Assembly: GCA_937910665.1 (NCBI GenBank)
Contig: CALEPR010000116.1
Coordinates: forward strand, 1-20,157
Length of the DNA stretch: 20,157 bases
Direction of reading: 5' to 3'
DNA from: an uncultured Selenomonadales bacterium
GTDB taxonomy: Bacteria > Bacillota > Negativicutes > Selenomonadales > Selenomonadaceae
Below, piece by piece: positions 7,706-14,055 of this stretch (the first letter of the stretch is position 1; every line of letters starts with the position of its first letter). The notes beneath the pieces were generated by a model. The model saw nothing but the letters and a program-made list of their open reading frames with translations, did no database searches and was not told the origin of the DNA. The translations under genes and the position numbers were made by a program.

Positions 7706-8407
7706 ATGGAAATTGATATTGAAAAAATTAAATTTGATGAGCGCGGACTTGTCCCGGCGATTGTTCAGGAAGAAAGCGGACAGGTTTTAATGCTTGCTTA
7801 CATGAACGCCGAATCACTTCAAAAGACAGTTGAAACAGGTTACACTCATTTTTACAGCCGCAGTCGCCGAAAACTTTGGAAGAAAGGCGAGGAAAGCGGC
7901 AACGTCCAGAAAGTCAAAGCACTTTATTATGATTGCGACGGCGACACACTCCTTGTAAAAGTTCATCAAACAGGCGTGGCTTGTCATACCGGAACTTATT
8001 CCTGTTTCAGCGGCAGAAGACTTGACGCGAATGAAAATCTTCCTGCCGTCGTCGAACAGCCGCCGCAAGAAAATCTTTCGCTTGTACTTTATGAACTTTA
8101 TTCCGTCATCAAAGACAGGCAGCGTCACCCTGTCGAAGGTTCTTATACAAATTATCTTTTCGGCAAGGGGCAGGATAAAATTTTGAAGAAAGTCGGAGAG
8201 GAGGCAGTTGAAACAATTATCGCGTCGAAAAATGGCGAGGAGTCAGAAATTTTGTATGAAATGGGCGACCTCTGGTATCACTGTTTAGTTTTGTTGGCAT
8301 TTCATGGAATTAAGCCGGAAGATTTATTTGCTGAACTTATGAACAGGCGCAAAGGTGGAAATTATCACAAGTTTACAGGCAAGAGCGGCAAGCGTCCAAA
8401 TGATTAG
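7706..8407 (+). CDS. hisI: Bifunctional phosphoribosyl-AMP cyclohydrolase / phosphoribosyl-ATP pyrophosphatase
   Basis: Carries out steps two and three of histidine synthesis, from PR-ATP to ProFAR, and is often called HisIE. From ATG 7706 (233 residues; GAGGAGG eight bases ahead), the HisI domain spans about 1-110 with SRSRRKLWKKGEESGN (51-66), the Mg site DCDGD (76-80) and the zinc cysteines in GVACHTG (Cys93) and SCF (Cys100). The HisE domain spans about 126-216 with KVGEEAVET (162-170) and GDLWYH (187-192), where the acidic residues bind Mg2+. It is separated from hisF by the toxin-antitoxin pair, yet spacing throughout is tight, so all four genes probably share the aroF promoter. Confidence 0.95.
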   Translation: MEIDIEKIKFDERGLVPAIVQEESGQVLMLAYMNAESLQKTVETGYTHFYSRSRRKLWKKGEESGNVQKVKALYYDCDGDTLLVKVHQTGVACHTGTYSCFSGRRLDANENLPAVVEQPPQENLSLVLYELYSVIKDRQRHPVEGSYTNYLFGKGQDKILKKVGEEAVETIIASKNGEESEILYEMGDLWYHCLVLLAFHGIKPEDLFAELMNRRKGGNYHKFTGKSGKRPND

Positions 8408-8432
8408 GAATGAGGAATGAGGAATGAGGAAT
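8406..8432 (+). repeat. Four tandem copies of a 7-base repeat (AGGAATG)
   Basis: AGGAATG is repeated at 8406, 8413 and 8420, with a fourth near-copy at 8427. The array begins at the hisIE stop codon (8405-8407) and runs into the next gene. Each unit carries both a ribosome-binding-site-like AGGA and an ATG, with the unit length shifting frame each time. Only the ATG at 8424 opens the deacetylase frame. Slippage in this array could change translation of the gene. Confidence 0.85.
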
Positions 8433-9263
8433 TTTTTGTCTTACCACTTACATCTTATCCCTTACACCTTAAAACTTTTTGTAACTTTAATTTTAATCTT
8501 GGCGATAATTTTTGTCGGAAATAAAATTGACAAAAAAATTTCCGCGCAGGACATTGAAGAAATTTCAGCCGGGCCAAAAATTTTGGTTTTAAATTATCAC
8601 CAAGTCAGAAATTCTTTCAATTCGCTTGCAATTACTCCAAGCGACTTTTCAATGCAAATGGCTTACTTAATTAACAATGGATATGTTCCAATTACTCCGG
8701 ACGAACTTGACGGCGGACTTAGCGGAGAAATTGAATTACCTGATAAGCCTGTGCTGATAACTTTCGACGACGGTTACGACGACAATTATCAAAACGCTTT
8801 TCCAATTCTGAAATCTTATGGAATCCGCGCTACAGTTTTTGTTGTCCCTGCCTTCGTCGGGAAAAATAATTATTTGACTTGGGAACAAATTAAAGAAATG
8901 TCCGAAAACGGAATCACTATTCAGTCGCACACTTTGAATCACACAAAACTTGAAGAACTTCCCGACGATGAAATTCGCAGCGAACTTTTAAATTCAAAAA
9001 TTGTTCTGGAAGAAAATCTCGGCAAGCCTGTAAATTTTTTGGCGTACCCGACAGGAACTTATAATTTACATATCGCGGGAATTGCAAAAGATGTCGGCTA
9101 CAAAGGCGCATATACAATCAAATATGGCGGCGTGGATTTAGGGAGCAATATGTATGCTTTGGAGCGTGTGCCAATTTTCCAGACAGAAAATACAATGAAA
9201 GATTTTTATTCGCGCATCGAGTATCGGCAAAGTTTTGAGGAGTTCGGTTGGATAAAAAAATAA
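8424..9263 (+). CDS. Membrane-anchored polysaccharide deacetylase
   Basis: NodB-domain carbohydrate esterase family 4 enzyme, related to PgaB/IcaB-type deacetylases that remove acetyl groups from N-acetylglucosamine polymers or peptidoglycan. The 279-residue protein has one membrane helix (about 17-33, KLFVTLILILAIIFVG) that should anchor it with the catalytic domain outside. The motifs are VLNYHQV (55-61), TFDDGYDD (113-120; catalytic Asp and metal Asp), the metal pair SHTLNH (168-173), and LAYPTGTY (206-213). It starts at ATG 8424, inside a 7-base repeat array. The first 15 residues are coded by a pyrimidine-rich repetitive stretch (8440-8471), so the true start might lie slightly later. 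The actual substrate is unknown. Confidence 0.88.
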   Translation: MRNFLSYHLHLIPYTLKLFVTLILILAIIFVGNKIDKKISAQDIEEISAGPKILVLNYHQVRNSFNSLAITPSDFSMQMAYLINNGYVPITPDELDGGLSGEIELPDKPVLITFDDGYDDNYQNAFPILKSYGIRATVFVVPAFVGKNNYLTWEQIKEMSENGITIQSHTLNHTKLEELPDDEIRSELLNSKIVLEENLGKPVNFLAYPTGTYNLHIAGIAKDVGYKGAYTIKYGGVDLGSNMYALERVPIFQTENTMKDFYSRIEYRQSFEEFGWIKK

Positions 9264-9354
9264 TTTAAGATTAAGATGCTGTATTCAAAGTTTCAAGTTC
9301 TAAAAGTTTAAAAGTGACAGGGAAAAATTTTTCATTGAGGGAGTGAAATTTAAA

Positions 9355-10146
9355 ATGTTGCTCAAGGTTTCAAACTTGGACATTTCCTACGACAAAAATG
9401 TCAAGCCTACAGTTCAAGATGTAAATTTTGATCTGGAGGAAGGAAAAATTTTAACCATCGTCGGCGAGAGCGGCTCGGGAAAAACCACAGTCATTCGCGC
9501 AATTTTAAATCTTCTGCCCGGCGGTGGAAAAATTTCTAACGGCGAGATTATTTTTGAAGATAAAAATTTGTTGGAACTCAACTCAAGTGACTGGCGAAAA
9601 ATTCGCGGCAAAGATATTTCCATGATTTTTCAGGACAGCGGGAATATGTTGAATCCCGTTCAAACGATCGGCAAACAGTTTATCGAATACATTCAAGTTC
9701 ACAGCGACTTGGATAAAAAATCTGCGTATGATATGGCGATTGAAAAATTGACGCTGATGAATTTGCCGAACCCGGAAAATATTATGAGCAGCTATACTTT
9801 TGAACTTTCGGGCGGCATGCGTCAGCGCATCGGAATTGCGATGGCGATAACTTTTCAGCCGAAACTTTTGCTTGCTGATGAACCGACTTCGGCTCTGGAC
9901 GTGACGACGCAAGCGCAAATTGTCGGCGAACTCATGTTTGTCACTCGCGGCACGGGAGCGTCAATGATCATGGTTACTCACAATCTCGGAGTGGCAAGTT
10001 ACCTGTCAGATAATTTGATGGTTATGTCGCAGGGAAAAGTTGTCGAGTACGGAGAAACTTCCGCCGTGATAAATAATCCTCAAGCCGATTACACAAAAAC
10101 TTTGTTGGCGGCAGTTCCTGAAATCGGAGGCGAAAGATATGTCTGA
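9355..10146 (+). CDS. ABC transporter ATPase, DppD/NikD-like
   Basis: ATP-binding subunit of the oligopeptide/dipeptide/nickel ABC importer family. From ATG 9355 the 263-residue protein has Walker A GESGSGKTT (37-45), Q-loop Gln93, signature LSGGMRQR (151-158), Walker B LLLADEPT (171-178) and switch His209. It ends shortly after PQADYTKTLLAAVPE and lacks the C-terminal extension with GCPF-x2-RC seen in most DppD proteins, so it is short (usual about 320) and closer in size to NikD. A GTG start at 9343 directly abuts GGGAG and is less likely. It overlaps the next ATPase by eight bases. No permease or solute-binding gene is nearby, so the substrate cannot be told. Confidence 0.9.
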   Translation: MLLKVSNLDISYDKNVKPTVQDVNFDLEEGKILTIVGESGSGKTTVIRAILNLLPGGGKISNGEIIFEDKNLLELNSSDWRKIRGKDISMIFQDSGNMLNPVQTIGKQFIEYIQVHSDLDKKSAYDMAIEKLTLMNLPNPENIMSSYTFELSGGMRQRIGIAMAITFQPKLLLADEPTSALDVTTQAQIVGELMFVTRGTGASMIMVTHNLGVASYLSDNLMVMSQGKVVEYGETSAVINNPQADYTKTLLAAVPEIGGERYV

Positions 10147-11083
10147 AACTATTATGCAAGTTCAAAACTTTACAAAAAAATTTCCCGTCGCCGGAGGAAA
10201 ATTTCTGACTGCCTGCGATAATATAAATTTAAATGTCCGCAAGGGTGAAACTCTTGCCGTCGTCGGAGAGAGCGGTTGCGGAAAAACTACTTTGCTTAAA
10301 TCGATTATGAATATGCAAAAACCGACTGCAGGAAAAATTATTTTTCACGACACGGACATTACGAAACTTTCAGGCGAGGAGAAAAGACAAAATTATCGCC
10401 ACATACAAATGGTTTTTCAAGATCCGACTGCCGCCTTCAATCCAAAAATGAAAATCAAAGAAATTATTTGCGAACCTCTTTTGAATTTCAATCTGGTTTC
10501 AAAATCTGATGTCGAAAGTAAAGCAGCAGAACTTTTGCAACAGGTTGACTTGCCTACTGATTTTATAAACCGCTATCCTCACAACATGAGCGGCGGACAA
10601 AGACAAAGAGTTGCAATCGCCAGAGCGTTGGCACTTGAACCTGAAATTATTGCTTGCGACGAGGCAACTTCCGCGCTTGATGTTTCGGTTCAGGACACGA
10701 TTATAAAACTTTTGGTCAAACTTCAGCGCGAAAAAGGTATCACATATATTTTTATTTGTCACGATATGGCTCTTGTCAGTTTATTCGCGCACAGAATCGC
10801 GGTGATGTATCTCGGCAATATGATGGAAAAATTTGACGGCGACAAATTAAATCAAGCAAAGCATCCATACACCCGCGCACTTTTGAAGGCAGTTTTCTCC
10901 ACCGATCAAGAAAAAAATCAATACATCGGAATTTTGCCCGGAGACATTCCGAGTCCGCTCGATATTCCGCCCGGCTGTCCTTTTCAAAATCGCTGCGAAT
11001 CTTGTCAAAATCTTTGCAAGGAAAAAAAGCCTGAGTTCCGCGAAGTCGAAGAAAATCATTTTGTCGCCTGTCACTTTGTTTGA
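10139..11083 (+). CDS. ABC transporter ATPase, DppF/OppF-like
   Basis: The second ATPase of a DppD-DppF pair, expected to form a heterodimer with the preceding protein below two permeases. The 314-residue protein has Walker A GESGCGKTT (43-51), signature MSGGQRQR (150-157), Walker B IIACDEAT (170-177) and switch His208. It keeps the family's C-terminal domain after HPYTRALLKAV, with GCPFQNRC (279-286) and further cysteines at 289, 293 and 311. In OppD/DppD relatives such cysteines hold an iron-sulfur cluster. CGGAGG at 10125-10130 is its ribosome-binding site, inside the previous gene. queH starts 10 bases later, which suggests one transcript. Confidence 0.92.
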   Translation: MSETIMQVQNFTKKFPVAGGKFLTACDNINLNVRKGETLAVVGESGCGKTTLLKSIMNMQKPTAGKIIFHDTDITKLSGEEKRQNYRHIQMVFQDPTAAFNPKMKIKEIICEPLLNFNLVSKSDVESKAAELLQQVDLPTDFINRYPHNMSGGQRQRVAIARALALEPEIIACDEATSALDVSVQDTIIKLLVKLQREKGITYIFICHDMALVSLFAHRIAVMYLGNMMEKFDGDKLNQAKHPYTRALLKAVFSTDQEKNQYIGILPGDIPSPLDIPPGCPFQNRCESCQNLCKEKKPEFREVEENHFVACHFV

Positions 11084-11093
11084 GAAATTTAAA

Positions 11094-11753
11094 ATGGAAA
11101 AAAACTTTTCACCTTCCCACTTTCCCGCCTTTCCACCTAAAAAAATTTTATTGCATATGTGTTGCGGCCCATGTTCTTGCTACACTGTAAAAAAATTGCG
11201 CGGGGAAAATTTTGAACCTGTCGGCTACTTTTTCAATCCAAACATTCATCCTTATCAAGAGTGGAGGAAAAGACTTCGGACGGCGCGAGAATTTTCCGAA
11301 AAGGTAGGAATAAAATTTTTTCATGACAATCACTACGGCTTGAGAGATTTTTTGGAAAAAACTTCGAGCGTTGTCGGAAAAGTTTTTGACTCGGATACTT
11401 TTCAAAATTCCGACGGCTTTCATGCGCGTTGTAAAATTTGTTACGCTTGGCGACTTTCTGAAACTGCAAAATTTGCGGCAGAAAATAATTTTGAAATTTT
11501 TTCCTCGACGCTTTTTTACAGTATTCACCAAAATCATGAGTTGATGAAAAAAATTGCCGAAACTTTTGCAAAAAAATTCGGCGTGAAGTTTTTTTATGAA
11601 GATTTTCGCGTCGGCTGGCAAGAAGGAATTGATTTAAGTTTGCAGCTTGAACTTTATCGACAAAATTATTGCGGTTGCATTTTTAGCGAAGAAGAGAGAT
11701 TCAGCAAGGAAATTAAAAATCTGCGCCGAAAAAATTTTTCCGCTCGGACTTGA
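11094..11753 (+). CDS. queH: Epoxyqueuosine reductase QueH
   Basis: Reduces epoxyqueuosine to queuosine at tRNA position 34, the last step of queuosine synthesis. It replaces the cobalamin enzyme QueG in many anaerobes. From ATG 11094 (219 residues) the conserved pattern is complete: LLHMCCGPCSCY (19-30) with the CC and PC cysteines, VGYFFNPNIHPYQEWRKR (43-60), ARCKICYAWRL (111-121), FSSTLFYSIHQNHE (136-149) and NYCGCIFSEEER (191-202). These cysteines carry the Fe-S cluster and the second metal site. The N-terminal residues 5-14 are coded by a pyrimidine-rich repeat-like stretch. Stop codon and last residues lie in a terminator-like repeat. No other queuosine gene is in the window. Confidence 0.93.
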   Translation: MEKNFSPSHFPAFPPKKILLHMCCGPCSCYTVKKLRGENFEPVGYFFNPNIHPYQEWRKRLRTAREFSEKVGIKFFHDNHYGLRDFLEKTSSVVGKVFDSDTFQNSDGFHARCKICYAWRLSETAKFAAENNFEIFSSTLFYSIHQNHELMKKIAETFAKKFGVKFFYEDFRVGWQEGIDLSLQLELYRQNYCGCIFSEEERFSKEIKNLRRKNFSART

Positions 11754-11778
11754 AGATGAGTTCGAAAAATTTTTTTGC
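11743..11778 (+). repeat. Direct repeat copy 1 and likely terminator of queH
   Basis: The 23-base core from CTCGGACTTGA to GAGTTCGA (11743-11765) recurs at 12526-12548 with one difference. It can fold into an 8-base-pair stem (11744-11751 with 11758-11765, including G-T pairs) around a 6-base loop, followed by AAAA and seven T residues. The queH stop codon lies inside the stem-loop. An outer A/T-tract pairing could extend the stem. Confidence 0.6.
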
Positions 11779-11781
11779 TCA

Positions 11782-11798
11782 GTGTCCTGCGAGGACAC
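11782..11798 (+). other. Perfect 7-base-pair inverted repeat upstream of the SLH gene
   Basis: GTGTCCT (11782-11788) and AGGACAC (11792-11798) flank GCG. No T-run follows, so it is not a normal terminator. It lies 19-35 bases before an extended -10 element, where the -35 region would be, so it could be a protein-binding operator. Confidence 0.5.
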
Positions 11799-11816
11799 CA
11801 CAAATAAAAACTTTTA

Positions 11817-11825
11817 TGTTACAAT
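11817..11825 (+). promoter_or_regulatory. Extended -10 promoter of the SLH gene
   Basis: TGT-TACAAT at 11817-11825 forms an extended -10 element 42 bases before the start codon. No -35 hexamer is evident at the proper distance. A small inverted repeat occupies the upstream region. Together with terminators on both sides it suggests that the SLH gene is its own transcription unit. Confidence 0.5.
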
Positions 11826-11866
11826 CAGAAAAAAATTTTTAAAATTTCAATTAGGAGGTTTTTCAG

Positions 11867-12487
11867 ATGATGAGAAAGATTTTTTCGGCAGTTTTAATCG
11901 CGGTGTTTGCGCTTGGGGTGTCGTCGGTAAGTTTTGCGGCTAGCTTCAGCGATGTTCCTTCAAATCATTGGGCATACGGTTCTGTGGAAAAACTTGTGAA
12001 GGACGGAGTTATCAAAGCGGACGGCAAAAATTTCAACGGCAACAGTAACGCGACGCGTTACGATATGGCGATAATGTTGGCAGGACTTTTCCAAAAAGTT
12101 TCTAAAGAAAAAATTTCTGCCTCAAATCCTTTCAACGATGTTCCTGAAAATACTCCGGCGTATGAAGCGACAAAAATTATGGCGGCACTCGGAGTAATGG
12201 AAGGTTACGGCGATGGATCTTTTCAAGGCGATAAAGAAATTGACCGACAAGGGTTCGCGCTCACGCTTGATCAATTTCTCAAAACAGGCGGCTTAGAATT
12301 AACTTCTGCATCCGTTTCCTATAGCGATGTCCCGCAAAATCATTGGGCATACAAAGCGATTAGCAGAGTGACCGGCGAAGGATTTATGGACGGCTACAGC
12401 GATGGAACGTTCAAAGGCTCAAACAAAATTACAAAGTTTGAGCTGGCGATGATAATTGCGAAAGTGGACGACAAATATTTTTCATGA
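11867..12487 (+). CDS. Secreted protein made of three SLH domains
   Basis: A 206-residue exported protein with a signal peptide (MMRKIFSAVLIAVFALGVSS, then VSFA, with likely cleavage after residue 24) and nothing but three S-layer homology repeats: SFSDVPSNHWAYGSV (26-40), NPFNDVPENTPAYEATKIM (87-105) with MEGYGDGSFQG, and VSYSDVPQNHWAYKAISRV (150-168) with MDGYSDGTFKG. The usual TRAE motif is replaced by ATRYDMA, IDRQGFA and ITKFELA. SLH trimers bind secondary polymers or polyamine-modified peptidoglycan. In Negativicutes they usually precede an outer-membrane barrel, which is absent here. AGGAGG at 11853-11858 fits ATG 11867, or the next ATG at 11870. It probably serves as a cell-wall-bound protein or adaptor. 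Its exact role is unknown. Confidence 0.9.
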   Translation: MMRKIFSAVLIAVFALGVSSVSFAASFSDVPSNHWAYGSVEKLVKDGVIKADGKNFNGNSNATRYDMAIMLAGLFQKVSKEKISASNPFNDVPENTPAYEATKIMAALGVMEGYGDGSFQGDKEIDRQGFALTLDQFLKTGGLELTSASVSYSDVPQNHWAYKAISRVTGEGFMDGYSDGTFKGSNKITKFELAMIIAKVDDKYFS

Positions 12488-12525
12488 AAAAGTTTGCTTG
12501 CTGAAAATTTTTGAAAATTTTTTTA

Positions 12526-12560
12526 CTCGGACTTGAAAATGAGTTCGAGATTTTTTTTGC
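12526..12560 (+). repeat. Direct repeat copy 2 and likely terminator of the SLH gene
   Basis: This second copy of the 23-base core at 11743 forms the same hairpin (12527-12534 with 12541-12548, loop GAAAAT) and is followed by GA and eight T residues (12551-12558), a better T-tract than copy 1. It ends the SLH unit and lies 60 bases before the ATP synthase operon begins. Confidence 0.65.
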
Positions 12561-12591
12561 GCTAATGAAAAAAATTTTTATTGCAGGGAAA

Positions 12592-12645
12592 ATGTTTCAA
12601 GCGTCGAAGTTTAGCGAATATGGGACAGGTTATTATTACTTTTAA
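12592..12645 (+). CDS. Possible 17-codon upstream reading frame of the atp operon
   Basis: ATG 12592 behind CAGGGAAA opens MFQASKFSEYGTGYYYF and stops at 12643-12645, overlapping the first codons of atpI in another frame. It has a better ribosome-binding site than atpI itself, so it could be a coupling or leader peptide. It may also be chance. There is no independent evidence of a product. Confidence 0.25.
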   Translation: MFQASKFSEYGTGYYYF

Positions 12646-12991
12646 GCGAAGTTACAAATTTTTTTTGGCAGTCGCGGCAATGATGGCGATTCAGTTATTT
12701 GCGGCAGGGAAAATTTATTTGCTCGGCTCAATCTTGATCGGCGCGATTTTAAATTTTTTTTGGTTTATATCTTCAGCGGCGAGGTTGGAAGTGGCAGCGA
12801 AAAAAAATTCCGCGCAGGCAAAAAGAATTATGCTGATTGGCATGTTGCTGAGGCTGGGAATGGTTTTTATAGTTTTGGCAGTTGCGGCGCACATTTCGAC
12901 AGAACTTTTTTTGTCAACGGCGGCGTGTTTTGTAACTTTTTATGTTGCTTCGCTTTGTGCTTTAATTTATTTCGGAAGGAGGAAATTTTAA
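12620..12991 (+). CDS. atpI: ATP synthase-associated membrane protein AtpI-like (subunit I)
   Basis: A 123-residue protein with four predicted membrane helices (about 12-28, 33-52, 68-88 and 92-116). Its length and its position just before atpB match AtpI, a non-essential protein that helps assemble the c-ring. Sequence conservation in this family is low, so the call rests on topology and position. ATG 12620 gives GQVIITFKRSYKFF at the N-terminus. The ribosome-binding site is weak. A TTG at 12581 would add 13 residues, and an overlapping 17-codon frame may drive its translation by coupling. It is the first gene of the ATP synthase operon. No clear promoter was found between it and the terminator at 12526-12560. 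Confidence 0.75.
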   Translation: MGQVIITFKRSYKFFLAVAAMMAIQLFAAGKIYLLGSILIGAILNFFWFISSAARLEVAAKKNSAQAKRIMLIGMLLRLGMVFIVLAVAAHISTELFLSTAACFVTFYVASLCALIYFGRRKF

Positions 12992-13000
12992 TTAAGCAGT

Positions 13001-13022
13001 GAGGAGTTAGGATTGAGGAGTT
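13001..13022 (+). repeat. GAGGAGTT repeat in the atpI-atpB spacer
   Basis: GAGGAGTT occurs at 13001-13008 and 13015-13022, just before the true ribosome-binding site AAAGGAGGTGA of atpB (13026-13036). These purine-rich units resemble Shine-Dalgarno sequences and the AGGAATG array at 8406. Confidence 0.6.
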
Positions 13023-13039
13023 GAAAAGGAGGTGAATTT

Positions 13040-13702
13040 ATGGAACATATCGGAGTCCGCGAAACAGTAAATTTTTTAGGTTTTACTTTTAACTGGGGAA
13101 CTTTGACAATGACTTGGCTGGCAATGGCAATCGCGATACTAATTTCCTGTCTCGCAGTCAAAAGTCTGAAAGTTGTCCCGACCGGCTGGCAAAACTTTTT
13201 GGAAATTGTTGTAAGCTGGTTGCAAAATCAAATTTCTACAATGATGGGCAAACGCGGAAAAATGTTTGAACCTTTCATAGTGTCACTGTTTTTATTTTTG
13301 CTGACAAGTAATTTGCTCGGCTTGATACCATTTCTTGAATCGCCGACAAATGATTTAAACACAACACTTGGCATGGCACTTATGGTAGTGTGTATGGTTC
13401 ACTTTTTTGGCTTGTACTTCAGGAAGGGACATTACATCGCACATTTCTTTCAACCGTTCGCGCCTTTTGTGGTGATTAACTTGGTTGAGGAAATTGCAAA
13501 ACCTATCACGCTGGCTTTTCGTCTATTTGGAAACATTCTCGCGGGCGAAATTTTAATTGCCGTTTTGCTGTACTTGATACCGATTTGGATGCCAATTCCA
13601 AGCGTAATTTGGCTGGCTTTCAGTATCTTTATCAGCTGTGTTCACGCAGTTATTTTTACAATGTTGAGTATGGCGTACATCGGCAACGCGATAAGAGATT
13701 AG
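13040..13702 (+). CDS. atpB: F-type ATP synthase subunit a
   Basis: Membrane subunit that forms the ion half-channels against the c-ring. The 220-residue protein has five or six helices. The key segment NLVEEIAKPITLAFRLFGNI (147-166) contains the essential Arg161, followed by AGEILIAVLL. NLLGLIPF (91-98) and the C-terminal FISCVHAVIFTMLSMAYI (197-214) are also typical. It starts at ATG 13040 behind an anti-SD-perfect AAAGGAGGTGA. No residue seen here shows which ion is used. Confidence 0.96.
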   Translation: MEHIGVRETVNFLGFTFNWGTLTMTWLAMAIAILISCLAVKSLKVVPTGWQNFLEIVVSWLQNQISTMMGKRGKMFEPFIVSLFLFLLTSNLLGLIPFLESPTNDLNTTLGMALMVVCMVHFFGLYFRKGHYIAHFFQPFAPFVVINLVEEIAKPITLAFRLFGNILAGEILIAVLLYLIPIWMPIPSVIWLAFSIFISCVHAVIFTMLSMAYIGNAIRD

Positions 13703-13766
13703 TTGCAGGAAAATTTTTTCTGTGACTGAAGTTTTTTTTAATTTTATTACTAGGAGGAAATTTTAA

Positions 13767-14018
13767 ATGGAACATGCAATTATGGTAGCGGCAGCACTTA
13801 TCGGTGCAGGTATTACAGCAGGACTCGCGGCAATCGGTGCGGGCATCGGTGACGGACTTGTCACAAGCAAATTTATTGACGGCATCACTCGCCAACCTGA
13901 GGCGCAAGGAACGCTCTTCACCAACACTTTGATTTCAGTCGGCTTGATTGAGGCTTTGGCTATTATCGCTGTCGTTGTTGCGTTGATTATGCTTTATGCA
14001 AATCCGCTCATCGGATAA
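13767..14018 (+). CDS. atpE: F-type ATP synthase subunit c
   Basis: Rotor-ring proteolipid. The 83-residue hairpin of two membrane helices has the polar loop RQPEAQ (42-47) and the ion-carrying glutamate Glu62 in GLIEALAII. Lined up on RQPEA with the Na+ c subunit of Ilyobacter, Glu62 equals Glu65, and Asp29 (in GIGDGL) falls where that protein has Gln32. The Ser and Thr that follow the glutamate in Na+ rings are Ala63 and Leu64 here. This argues for proton use or a changed site, but it is not proof. Helix one is a run of Gly/Ala repeats (GAGITAGLAAIGAGIG). AGGAGG before ATG 13767 is strong, as expected for the subunit made in most copies. Confidence 0.96.
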   Translation: MEHAIMVAAALIGAGITAGLAAIGAGIGDGLVTSKFIDGITRQPEAQGTLFTNTLISVGLIEALAIIAVVVALIMLYANPLIG

Positions 14019-14055
14019 GTAATTCTCAATAAATCTCAAAGGAGGTTGAATTACT

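Noticed and set aside
11647..11943. A 98-codon frame spanning the queH end and the SLH start
   Set aside because: It overlaps two well-supported genes in a different frame and crosses a terminator hairpin and a promoter.
12760..13002. An 80-codon frame overlapping atpI
   Set aside because: It is a shadow in another frame. The atpI frame has four clear membrane helices, and the shadow shows no domain or ribosome-binding site.
13767..14018. Na+-specific c-ring
   Set aside because: The Gln and the Ser/Thr residues of the known Na+ motif are missing. Only the glutamate is shared, so a Na+ call is not supported.
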